This document shows, piece by piece, positions 1 through 8,289 of a DNA stretch of 64,000 nt. A model generated the notes under the pieces. That model searched no databases, had not been told where the DNA came from, and saw nothing but the letters and a program-made list of their open reading frames with translations. The DNA is taken from the NCBI RefSeq assembly GCF_017916295.1, contig NZ_JAFMSS010000002.1, positions 394,324-458,323 of the forward strand, in the 5' to 3' direction. The stretch is from Rubellimicrobium arenae. Its GTDB lineage: Bacteria; Pseudomonadota; Alphaproteobacteria; Rhodobacterales; Rhodobacteraceae. The translations under genes were made by a program, and so were the position numbers. Position 1 is the stretch's first letter. Each line of letters opens with the position of its first letter.

Positions 1-1884
1 CCAGGCCCAGGGGCGGGTGTAGGCTCCCAGGGCCCGGGCCACGTCCTCGGTCCCGGCCGAGCCGGTGCGGCGGATCTGCGCGACAAGGCCCAGCTTGCGG
101 TCCTCGACCACCTCGATCACCTCGGCGGCCACGTCGGCGCTGGCCAGCGCCTGGTTGTAGACCCGCCGGATCGCCAGCTTGCGGAGGTCGGGCTTGAAGA
201 TCTTGCCCACGGCGGTCTTGGGCAGCTCGGGCAGGACCTCCAGATGCTTGGGCCGCGCCGCGCGTTCGTGGACATGGGCGCTGGCGTGCTCCAGAAGCTC
301 GTCGGAGCTCGCGCTCGCCCCCTTCACGAGCTCCACGTAAACGCAGGGCACCTCGCCCGCATGGGCGTCAGGCTGGCCGATGGCTCCGGCGAAGGCGACC
401 GCCGGATGGCTGCAGAGCGCCGCCTCGATCTCGGCGGGGTCGATGTTGTGACCGCCCCGGATGATGATGTCCTTGGCGCGTCCGGTGATCCAGAGATAGC
501 CGTCCGGATCGCGGCGCCCCAGGTCCCCCGTCCTGAGCCAGCGGGGGCTCCCATCCTCGCCCGGATAGAAGATCGCGGCGTTCCGTCCTTCCTCGGTGTA
601 GGTCTGCCCGCCCCACACGCCCGGGTTCGACACGCAGATCTCCCCCACCTCGTCGGTGGGACAGTCCATGTGGGTCACCGGATCGATGATGCGGACGCTG
701 GTGTAGGGAAATGGAATGCCGATGGAGCCGATCTTCTTCTCGCCCTGGGGCGGGTTGATCGAGACCAGGCAGGTGGCCTCGGTCAGGCCGTAGCCTTCGC
801 AGATGGTGACCCCGGCGGCGTCCTCGAACCGTCGGTAGAGTTCGACCGGCAGGGGCGAGGATCCGCAGAAGGCCAGCTGGAGCGAGGAGATGTCGGCGTT
901 CACCGGACGTTGCATCAGCGCCGAGATCGCGGTCGGCACCGTGATGAGGAAGGTGATGCGATACCGTTCGATCAGCTTCCAGAAGTTGTCGAAGACCCCT
1001 TCGCCCCGGTAGCCCGCCGGGGTGGGGAACACGATATGCGCCCCCGAGGCGAGCGAAGCCCCCATCGCCACGACGGCGGCAAAGACGTGGAACATGGGCA
1101 GCGGGCAGATCATCGTGTCCCGCTCGGTGAACAGGAGACGGTTCGCGACCCAGCCGTTGTAGATCAGCCCGCGGTATCGGTGCTGGGCGAGCTTGGGCAG
1201 CCCCGTCGTGCCGCCCGTATGGAAGTAGGCCGCGACCCGGTCGCCCGCGCTGTCCTGGAACCGGAGCGCACGGGGCTGGCGCTTGGTCTCGCGGTGGAAG
1301 TCCAGGACCCGGGCCTTGTGCCGCACCGGGTTCCGGGGCCGGACAAGCGGCACGATCAGCCGCTTTGCGCCCGTCAGGTAGCGCAGGAGATCGACCTCGA
1401 TCACCGTCCGCACGTTCGGGGCGAGCGCCACCGCCTCGGCCGCCTTCTGCGCGACATCCGTCTTGGGAAAGGCCCGGAGCGTGACCAGGACCTTGGCCCC
1501 CGTCTCGCGCAGGATGCCGGCGATCTGCTCGGCGTCGAGCAGGGGGTTGATCGGGTTCACGATCCCGGCCACCTGCCCGGCCAGGTAGGTCAGCACGGTC
1601 TCGGTGCAGTTGGGCAGGAGATAGGCCACCGCATCCCCCTCCCCGACCCCGAGCTCGCGGAACAGGTTCGCGGTCTGCGCGACCTTCTCGCGAAGCTCCT
1701 GCCAGGTCAGCGTCTCGGCGGAGGCACGCGGATCGGACAGGAGCTGGAAGGTGACGGCAGGGCGCGACCCGACCCGGTCCGCCGTCCGGCCCAGCACGCC
1801 CCAGGTCGTCCGTGGAAGGTCGCGCGCGTCCCACGGGCCTTCCGCCTCGATGGCGGCACCGTCGGCGATCGAGGCATAGCCCAT
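1..1884 (-). CDS. acyl-CoA synthetase (AMP-forming), 3' end cut by window edge
   Basis: ANL-superfamily acyl-CoA synthetase, which activates a carboxylic acid to acyl-AMP and then to the CoA thioester in the cytoplasm. In 628 visible codons no stop is reached, so at most a short C-terminal piece lies outside the window if it has the usual length of about 630-640 residues. The nucleotide-binding loop TGGTTGLPK is near residue 222, the YGLTEA motif near 364, and WLRTGD followed by GRAKDIIIRGG near 467. The start is an ATG behind a strong GGAGGAGGAGGG ribosome-binding site. Its upstream neighbour on the same strand is an ABC exporter about 100 bp away. The chain length of the substrate cannot be read from the sequence; a medium- or long-chain fatty acid is the usual guess for this group. 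Confidence 0.88.
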   Translation of the reverse strand, partial: MGYASIADGAAIEAEGPWDARDLPRTTWGVLGRTADRVGSRPAVTFQLLSDPRASAETLTWQELREKVAQTANLFRELGVGEGDAVAYLLPNCTETVLTYLAGQVAGIVNPINPLLDAEQIAGILRETGAKVLVTLRAFPKTDVAQKAAEAVALAPNVRTVIEVDLLRYLTGAKRLIVPLVRPRNPVRHKARVLDFHRETKRQPRALRFQDSAGDRVAAYFHTGGTTGLPKLAQHRYRGLIYNGWVANRLLFTERDTMICPLPMFHVFAAVVAMGASLASGAHIVFPTPAGYRGEGVFDNFWKLIERYRITFLITVPTAISALMQRPVNADISSLQLAFCGSSPLPVELYRRFEDAAGVTICEGYGLTEATCLVSINPPQGEKKIGSIGIPFPYTSVRIIDPVTHMDCPTDEVGEICVSNPGVWGGQTYTEEGRNAAIFYPGEDGSPRWLRTGDLGRRDPDGYLWITGRAKDIIIRGGHNIDPAEIEAALCSHPAVAFAGAIGQPDAHAGEVPCVYVELVKGASASSDELLEHASAHVHERAARPKHLEVLPELPKTAVGKIFKPDLRKLAIRRVYNQALASADVAAEVIEVVEDRKLGLVAQIRRTGSAGTEDVARALGAYTRPWAW

Positions 1885-1986
1885 CCGCCCTCCTCCTCCC
1901 TGATGGCGGGCCGCCGTGGATCCGCGGCTCCTTCAACCATCACGAGAATGGGAACGTCCGGCTGGCGTGGCAAGCCCGACTCGCGG

Positions 1987-3780
1987 TCACTCCGCCGCGA
2001 GACCCTCGGTGAACTGCAGCCGCGCGAGCCGCGCATAAAGCCCGCCCTGGGCCACGAGCGCGTCATGCGTGCCCTGCGCCACCACCTGCCCATCCTCCAG
2101 AACGACGATGCGGTCGGCCCGCTTCACCGTCGCCAGCCGGTGCGCCACGATGATCGTGGTCCGGTCGCGCGACAGCGCCTCGACCGCCTGCTGGACCGCG
2201 CGCTCGCTTTCCGCATCGAGCGCGGAGGTCGCCTCGTCCAGAAGGAGAAGCGGCGCGTCCCGCAGGATGGCGCGGGCGATGGCGATCCGCTGCTTCTGCC
2301 CGCCCGAGAGCATGACCCCCCGTTCGCCGACGAAGGTGTCGTAGCCCTGCGGCAGCGCCATCAGGAAGTCGTGCGCGGCGGCGGCGCGGGCGGCGGCCTC
2401 GATCTCGGCCTCCGTGGCGTCGGGGCGGCCGAAGCGGATGTTGGCGCGGGCGGTGTCGGCAAAGATCACCGGATCCTGCGGCACCAGCGCGATCTGCCGC
2501 CGCAGGCTGTCGCGCGACATCGTCCGCAGGTCCACCCCGTCGATCCGCACGGCCCCGTCCTGCGGGTCCCAGAACCGCTGGATGAGCTGGATCACCGTGG
2601 TCTTCCCCCCGCCCGACGGCCCGACCAGCGCGACCGTCTCGCCCGGGCGGATGGTGAGCGAGACCCGGCTCAGGGCGCTGCGGTCGGGGCGGGTCGGATA
2701 GCGGAACGTGACGTTGTCGAGCGTCACCTCGGCAGTCGCGAGGCTGGGGGCGGGCACCGGGGCGGGCGGGTCCTGGATGGTGTCGGCCAGGTTGAGGAGC
2801 TCGACCAGGCGCTCCGTCGCGCCGGCGGCGCGCTGCACCTCGCCCCAGACCTCGGTCAGGGACCCGACCGCGCCAGCGACCATGACCGCGTAGATCACGA
2901 ACTGCACAAGGCTGCCGATGGTCATCGCGCCCGACTGCACGTCGCGCGCGCCCACCCAGAGCACGCCGACCACGCCCGAGAAGATCAGGAAGATGACGAT
3001 GGCCGTCATCACCGCCCGGACCCCGATCCGCGCCCGGGCCGAGTCGAAGCTCTTTTCGGTCAGGTCGCGGAAGCGCAGCCGGGTCGGCGCCTCGGCGGTG
3101 AAGGCCTGGACCGTGGTCGCGGCCAGCAGGGATTCGGAGGCCGCGCCGGAGGAGGCCGCGATCCAGTCCTGGTTCTCGCGGCTCATGCGCCGCAGCCGGC
3201 GGCCCAGCACCACGATCGGGATCACGATCGCCGGCACGATCAGCAGCACGAGCCCGGTCAGCTTGGCCGAGGTCAACAGGAGGAGCACCAGCCCCCCGAG
3301 CAGCATCAGCAGGTTGCGCAGGGCGACCGATACCGAGGAGCCGATGACCGAAAGGATCAGCGTCGTATCGGTGGTGATGCGGCTCAGCACCTCGCCGGTC
3401 ATGAGCCGCTCATAGACGGCGGGGCTCATGCCGATCATGCGGTCGAAGACGGCGGCGCGGATGTCCGCGACGACCCGCTCGCCCAGCCGGGTCACGAGGT
3501 AGTAGCGCAGCGCCGTGCCCAGAGCGAGCACGGCCACGATGGCCAGCGCCGCCCCGAAGTACTGGTCGAGCAGCTGCGTTTCCGCGACGCCGAAGTGATC
3601 CACCACCCGCCGCACGGCGATCGGGAGCATGAGCGACACGCCCGCGGTCAGCACCAGCGCGCCCAGGGCAAGGATCATCATGCCGAGATAGGGCCGCATG
3701 AAGGGCCAAAGGGCGGCCAAGGCTCCCACGCGGCGGGACGGTGCGCGGTCCTCGAAGGAAGGGCGTGGGGCTCGGGCCAT
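1987..3780 (-). CDS. ABC exporter, fused permease/ATPase (MsbA-like half-transporter)
   Basis: Homodimeric-type ABC exporter of 597 residues in the inner membrane. The N-terminal half holds about six membrane helices (residues ~20-310). The ATPase follows, with Walker A GPSGGGKTT near 386, the signature LSGGQKQRIAIARA near 490, Walker B LLLLDEATSALD near 511 and the switch His in IIVAHRLA. An upstream in-frame start would add 18 residues, but the ATG chosen here follows CAGGAGAG at good spacing and the next residues look like a normal N-terminus. It resembles lipid A or multidrug exporters (MsbA/BmrA group); the substrate is unknown. It lies between the acyl-CoA synthetase and an HtrA-like protease, all on the same strand but with gaps of 100-150 bp, so an operon is not certain. 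Confidence 0.9.
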   Translation of the reverse strand: MARAPRPSFEDRAPSRRVGALAALWPFMRPYLGMMILALGALVLTAGVSLMLPIAVRRVVDHFGVAETQLLDQYFGAALAIVAVLALGTALRYYLVTRLGERVVADIRAAVFDRMIGMSPAVYERLMTGEVLSRITTDTTLILSVIGSSVSVALRNLLMLLGGLVLLLLTSAKLTGLVLLIVPAIVIPIVVLGRRLRRMSRENQDWIAASSGAASESLLAATTVQAFTAEAPTRLRFRDLTEKSFDSARARIGVRAVMTAIVIFLIFSGVVGVLWVGARDVQSGAMTIGSLVQFVIYAVMVAGAVGSLTEVWGEVQRAAGATERLVELLNLADTIQDPPAPVPAPSLATAEVTLDNVTFRYPTRPDRSALSRVSLTIRPGETVALVGPSGGGKTTVIQLIQRFWDPQDGAVRIDGVDLRTMSRDSLRRQIALVPQDPVIFADTARANIRFGRPDATEAEIEAAARAAAAHDFLMALPQGYDTFVGERGVMLSGGQKQRIAIARAILRDAPLLLLDEATSALDAESERAVQQAVEALSRDRTTIIVAHRLATVKRADRIVVLEDGQVVAQGTHDALVAQGGLYARLARLQFTEGLAAE

Positions 3781-3930
3781 GGTCGGTCTCTCCTGAACGG
3801 CGCGGGCATACGCGCGTGCCACCCACCGTGGCAAGGCTCGGCGCCTGCGGCGCAGCGTCCTAGCTTCGTCGCGGGGAGGACGGGACCGGATCGCCCTGCC
3901 TGGAATGCCCGGGCTCGGCGGGCTGGCGCG

Positions 3931-5061
3931 TCAGCTTCCAGCCAGGACCGAAAGCTCCATGGTCTGCTCCTCACCTCCGCCGGTCGCGAAGGTCACCTCC
4001 ACCCGGTCGCCCACCGCATGGGCGTCGAGCGCCGCCAGCAGGTCATCGAGCGTGGCCACGGGCTCCCCCCCGAGTTCGGTGATCACGTAGCCGGGCCGCA
4101 CGCGCCCGTCCCGAAGGATCTGCGCCGGCTCCACGCCCTCCTGCGCGGCCTCGGAGCCACGGTCCACATCCAGCACGATGGCCCCGGGCAGGCCCTGGCG
4201 GTTGATCGCCGCGTTGATGCGCGGGTCGAAGGTGAGGCCAAGGGTCGGCGGCGTGTAGCGCCCGGAGCGGATCAGCTCGGGCACGACGCGGGCGACCGTG
4301 GCGGCCGGAATGGCGAAGCCGATCCCCGCGCTTCCCCCCGAAGGCGAATAGATCGCGGTGTTCACCCCGATCACCTGCCCGGCCGAGTTCAGCAGCGGCC
4401 CGCCCGAGTTGCCGGGATTGATCGCGGCATCCGTCTGGATCAGCCCGCGCCGCACCGTTCCGGCCTGATCCGAGGGCAGTTCCCGTTCCAGCGCCGACAC
4501 GATGCCGGTGGTCAGCGTCCAGTCGAGCCCGAAGGGATTGCCGATGGCCAGCACGCGCGAGCCGACCAGCGGGGGCTCGGGCGCGGCCAGCGTCAGCGGC
4601 GTCGGCAGGTCCTGACCGTCGATCTGGAGCACGGCCAGGTCATGGATGGTATCCCGCCCCACGAGGCTCGCGTCGAAGGCGCGGCCGTCGGCAAGCTGCA
4701 CCGAGGCGGCCGAAGCGCCTTCGATGACATGGGCGTTGGTCACGACATGGCCCTGGTTGTCCCAGAGCCATCCCGATCCGGTTCCGAGCGGCACCTCGCC
4801 CGCGTTGCGCCCGAAGACGTCGCGCTGGGAGGTCGAGGTGGAGATGGCAACGACGCTGTCCCGTGCCGAACGGAAGAGGTCGATGGTCGCGGCCTCGTCC
4901 GATCCTTCCGGCGCGACGGTGATCACAGGGGCGGGCGACGCCGGCGTGAGCGCGGTGACCTGCGGCTCCCGCTGGCCGAGAAGGCTGGCGCCCTCGAACC
5001 CCAGACCCAACCCCAGGCCCAGCGCCAGGGCCACGACCACCGCAACGAAGAGCCCGCGCAC
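3931..5061 (-). CDS. HtrA/DegS-type trypsin-like serine protease with one PDZ domain
   Basis: Periplasmic, membrane-anchored serine protease of 376 residues, the DegS/HhoB layout. A hydrophobic Gly/Leu/Ala stretch at residues ~4-25 is a signal anchor. The protease domain carries the catalytic His in NAHVI (~110), Asp in DLAVL (~141) and Ser in GNSGGP (~219). A single PDZ domain follows (~265-370). DegP-type enzymes have two PDZ domains, so this is the short form, associated in other bacteria with envelope stress sensing or quality control. The start is GTG, preceded by a G-rich stretch. The gene is divergent from a lytic transglycosylase, so the 145-bp gap between them probably holds both promoters. 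Confidence 0.9.
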   Translation of the reverse strand: MRGLFVAVVVALALGLGLGLGFEGASLLGQREPQVTALTPASPAPVITVAPEGSDEAATIDLFRSARDSVVAISTSTSQRDVFGRNAGEVPLGTGSGWLWDNQGHVVTNAHVIEGASAASVQLADGRAFDASLVGRDTIHDLAVLQIDGQDLPTPLTLAAPEPPLVGSRVLAIGNPFGLDWTLTTGIVSALERELPSDQAGTVRRGLIQTDAAINPGNSGGPLLNSAGQVIGVNTAIYSPSGGSAGIGFAIPAATVARVVPELIRSGRYTPPTLGLTFDPRINAAINRQGLPGAIVLDVDRGSEAAQEGVEPAQILRDGRVRPGYVITELGGEPVATLDDLLAALDAHAVGDRVEVTFATGGGEEQTMELSVLAGS

Positions 5062-5206
5062 GACCCGCCCCCGATCCCGTGAGGCACGGCCGGGCCCGAC
5101 TGGAAGGACCCTTGACCCGCGCCATGTTCCCCCGTGAACCTAGCCATATCCACGGCCGCCTCAAGTGATCCTTCGAAGCGACGCCGGCCCATCCAAGGAG
5201 ATTCAC

Positions 5207-6001
5207 TTGCGTCCCGCCCTCAGTCTTGCCGTCCTGGCCCTTGCCCTGCCCGCCGCCGCCCAGGCCCTGTCCTGCGGCAACGACGCTTCGGGCTTCGAGG
5301 CCTGGAAGCAGGAGTTCGCCCAGGTCGCCGGCGCCAATGGGGTCGGAGAGAGGGGTCTCGCGGCGCTGGCCGGCGCGAGTTACGCCACCCGGACCATCGA
5401 CGCCGACCGCAACCAGCACTCCTTCCGTTATCCCCTGGACGAGTTCATGCGGATTCGCGGGGCCGATACCATCGTGTCCCAGGGCCGCCGCATGCTCGCC
5501 GACAACCGCGATTTCTATACGTCGCTCGAGAACGCCTATGGCGTTCCCGCGGGCGTGCTCATCGCGATCCACGGCATGGAAACGGGCTTTGGCAACTTCA
5601 TGGGCGATTCCAACGTGGTCTCGGCCATCACCACCCTGGCCTACGACTGCCGCCGCCCGGAGTTCTTCACCCCCCACGCCCTGGCCGCGCTGGCCCTGGT
5701 GGACCGGGGCTGGGTGTCGCCCGAGTCGATCGGCGCGCGGCACGGGGAGTTGGGCCACACCCAGTTCCTGCCGGGCAACATCCTTCAGTACGGGCAGGAT
5801 GGGAACGCCGACGGGCGCGTGGACCTGACGGACGTGGCAGATGCCATGGCCTCGACTGCGAACTTCTTCCGCCAGAAGGGCTGGCAGCCGGGGCTGGGCT
5901 TTCAGGAGGGTGAGCCGAACTACCCGGTGCTCCAGCAGTGGAACGCGGCGACCGTCTACCAGCAGGCCATCGCCCTGATGGCGGCCCGCATCGAGGGCTA
6001 G
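5207..6001 (+). CDS. exported lytic murein transglycosylase (MltB-type)
   Basis: Periplasmic enzyme of 264 residues that cleaves the MurNAc-GlcNAc bond of peptidoglycan with 1,6-anhydro product formation. A TTG start is chosen because AAGGAG sits 6 nt upstream and the product then opens directly with a signal peptide (about 18 residues, ending near AQA). The catalytic Glu is E125 in HGMETGFG, the MltB/SLT_2 motif; GHTQFLPGNI further on matches the active-site region of the family. The length is short for MltB because there is no C-terminal peptidoglycan-binding domain. It is divergent from the HtrA-like gene and is followed by treZ with a 183-bp gap. Confidence 0.9.
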   Translation: MRPALSLAVLALALPAAAQALSCGNDASGFEAWKQEFAQVAGANGVGERGLAALAGASYATRTIDADRNQHSFRYPLDEFMRIRGADTIVSQGRRMLADNRDFYTSLENAYGVPAGVLIAIHGMETGFGNFMGDSNVVSAITTLAYDCRRPEFFTPHALAALALVDRGWVSPESIGARHGELGHTQFLPGNILQYGQDGNADGRVDLTDVADAMASTANFFRQKGWQPGLGFQEGEPNYPVLQQWNAATVYQQAIALMAARIEG

Positions 6002-6184
6002 GCGCCGCGCAGGCCCGGGCCTACGCGGGCGCGCTGCGACAGTTCGGAAATGTCGTGCTGCAACGCGGAACCCTGCGGGGCCTCGCAGGTTCGGGAAGGC
6101 TTCCGGACCGGAGAATTCCATGTTGCCTTCCCAGACGTCAGATCCCTTCGCCCATCGGCCTTCCGGCCCTGCGGAGGCTGGGCG

Positions 6185-8008
6185 ATGACCGGCCCGCAGG
6201 GACGGACGACCTGGGGGGCGACGCTGGAAGGAGACGGGCGCGTGCGCTTCCGGCTCTGGGCTCCTGCGGTCGATGGGCTGTCGCTCCGGATCGAGGGACA
6301 GGACCGCCCCATGGACGCCCAGGAGGATGGCTGGTTCGAGCTTGCGGTCCCGGGCCTGCGGCCGGACACCGACTACGCCTTCGTGCTGCCCGACGGCCAG
6401 GTCGTCCCCGACCCGGCCGCGCGGGCCCAGGCCGCCGATGTCCATGGGCCGTCTCGCCTCGTGGACTCCGGGGCCTATCGGTGGCGCACGACCTGGGCCG
6501 GGCGCCCCTGGCACGAGGCCGTCCTCCACGAGATCCACATCGGAACCTTCACGCCCGAGGGCACCTTCGCGGCGGCCAAGCGGCATCTGCGCCATCTCGC
6601 GGAAACGGGTGTCACGGCCATCGAGATCATGCCGATCGCCCAGTTTCCGGGGAATCGCGGCTGGGGCTATGACGGCGTGTGCCTCTACGCCCCGCACCGG
6701 GCCTACGGCACGCCGGACGATCTGCGCGACCTCGTGGATACGGCGCACGAGCACGGCCTGATGGTCCTGCTCGACGTGGTCTACAACCACTTCGGGCCCG
6801 AGGGGAACTACATCGGCCTTTACGCGCCCGACTTCTACGACGAGGCCCGCCACACGCCGTGGGGCGCCGCCATCGCCTACGAGCGGGATCCCGTGCGGCG
6901 CTTCTACGTGGAGAATGCCCTCTATTGGCTGACCGAGTTCCGGCTCGACGGCCTGCGGCTCGATGCCATCGACCATGTGCGCGATCGCACCGACCCCGAG
7001 ATCCTGGTCGAGATCGCCCGGCGCATCCGGGCCGAGATCACCGACAGGCCGATCCACCTCACCACCGAGGACAACCGGAACGTCACCCACCTCCACGAGC
7101 GTGGTCCGGACATGTCGGTGCCCCTTTATTCCGGCGAATGGAACGACGATTTCCACAACGTGGCCCATGTCGTGGCCACGGGGGAAAGCGAAGGCTACTA
7201 TCTCGATTTCGCGCGGGATCACTGGCGCCTGCTGGCCCGGTCGCTGGCCGAGGGCTTCGCCTTTCAGGGCGAGGTCACGCCGCAGACGGGCCAGCCGCGG
7301 GGTCAGCCGAGCGGGCATCTTCCGCCGACGGCTTTCGTGGACTTCCTTCAGAACCATGACCAGGTCGGCAACCGCGCCTTCGGCGAGCGGCTGGCCACCC
7401 TGACCAGCCCCCCGATGCTGCGGGCGCTGACCACGATCCTGCTGTTGTCCCCGCACATCCCGCTGCTGTTCATGGGCGAGGAGTACGGCGAGACGCGGCC
7501 GTTCTGCTATTTCACCGACTACGAGGGCGACCTTGCCGACGCCATTCGCGAAGGCCGCCGCAGGGAGTTCGCCGATTTCGCCGCCTTCGCGGGGGGAGGA
7601 GAGGCGCTGTCCCATGTGCCCGACCCCAACGCCGCCTCAACCTTCGAAGCCTCCAAGCTCGACTGGGGCCGCTGCGGACAGCCCGAGGGTCAGGAACGGC
7701 TCGCGGAGGTCCGGGACCTGCTGGCGCTGAGGCGCGAGTTCATCGTTCCTCATCTCGCCGGAACAGGACCGGGCTCTGGGACGGTGCTGTCCTGGGAGGA
7801 TGGAGCGGTCGCAGTGGACTGGCAGCTGAACGGCGCCCTCCTGCAACTGCGCGCCAACCTGGGCGCGACGCCCTGCCCGCTGCCCCCGGCGCGAGGAAGG
7901 CTCCTCATCGCGACCTCGGAGGGACCCGCGGCCAAGGCCCCGCCCCTGTCGGTCGCGGTGCATCTTCTGCGTCAGGACGGGGCCGCGGCCACGCCCATGC
8001 CTGTCTGA
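6185..8008 (+). CDS. treZ: malto-oligosyltrehalose trehalohydrolase
   Basis: Cytoplasmic GH13 enzyme of 607 residues that releases trehalose from the end of maltooligosyl-trehalose, the second step of the TreY-TreZ route. An N-terminal CBM48-like beta domain (residues ~8-95) precedes the barrel. The GH13 residues are present: nucleophile D260 in LRLDAIDHV, acid/base E295 in TTEDN, and D392 in NHDQVGN. An upstream in-frame start would add 45 residues, but the ATG used here follows GGAGG at good spacing and matches the family N-terminus. No treY, glgX or other trehalose or glycogen gene is within the window, so its partner enzyme must be encoded elsewhere. Confidence 0.93.
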   Translation: MTGPQGRTTWGATLEGDGRVRFRLWAPAVDGLSLRIEGQDRPMDAQEDGWFELAVPGLRPDTDYAFVLPDGQVVPDPAARAQAADVHGPSRLVDSGAYRWRTTWAGRPWHEAVLHEIHIGTFTPEGTFAAAKRHLRHLAETGVTAIEIMPIAQFPGNRGWGYDGVCLYAPHRAYGTPDDLRDLVDTAHEHGLMVLLDVVYNHFGPEGNYIGLYAPDFYDEARHTPWGAAIAYERDPVRRFYVENALYWLTEFRLDGLRLDAIDHVRDRTDPEILVEIARRIRAEITDRPIHLTTEDNRNVTHLHERGPDMSVPLYSGEWNDDFHNVAHVVATGESEGYYLDFARDHWRLLARSLAEGFAFQGEVTPQTGQPRGQPSGHLPPTAFVDFLQNHDQVGNRAFGERLATLTSPPMLRALTTILLLSPHIPLLFMGEEYGETRPFCYFTDYEGDLADAIREGRRREFADFAAFAGGGEALSHVPDPNAASTFEASKLDWGRCGQPEGQERLAEVRDLLALRREFIVPHLAGTGPGSGTVLSWEDGAVAVDWQLNGALLQLRANLGATPCPLPPARGRLLIATSEGPAAKAPPLSVAVHLLRQDGAAATPMPV

Positions 8009-8289
8009 TCCTCCGGGGCGGGTCCGGGCCACGTTTGCCCGCACGAGACGGCGCCTTCGAACGCAGGGCCGCAGGGCGATTTCGGCGTGGAACGGACCCT
8101 AAGTTTATTCCGCTCCGGGAACGATCCTGGCACCGCGCGACTACGAGGCTCCGCCCCTGGACCGGGCAACCGACGAGGCGCTGCGTGGCGTCATCGCACG
8201 TCGCAAGGGTGCGGCGGACGACATGTGGCCTTGATCCCGCCCCTCCACCAGGGGCCGGTGGTCCGGTCGGGCGCTCGGATCGCGAAGGG

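Noticed and set aside
244..5082. A plus-strand open frame of 1612 codons
   Set aside because: It runs antisense through three clear minus-strand genes (synthetase, ABC exporter, HtrA protease) and its translation is low-complexity Arg/Gly/His/Pro, a typical shadow in GC-rich DNA.
4640..7615. A minus-strand open frame of 991 codons
   Set aside because: It overlaps the HtrA, transglycosylase and treZ genes out of frame or antisense; composition is that of a chance frame.
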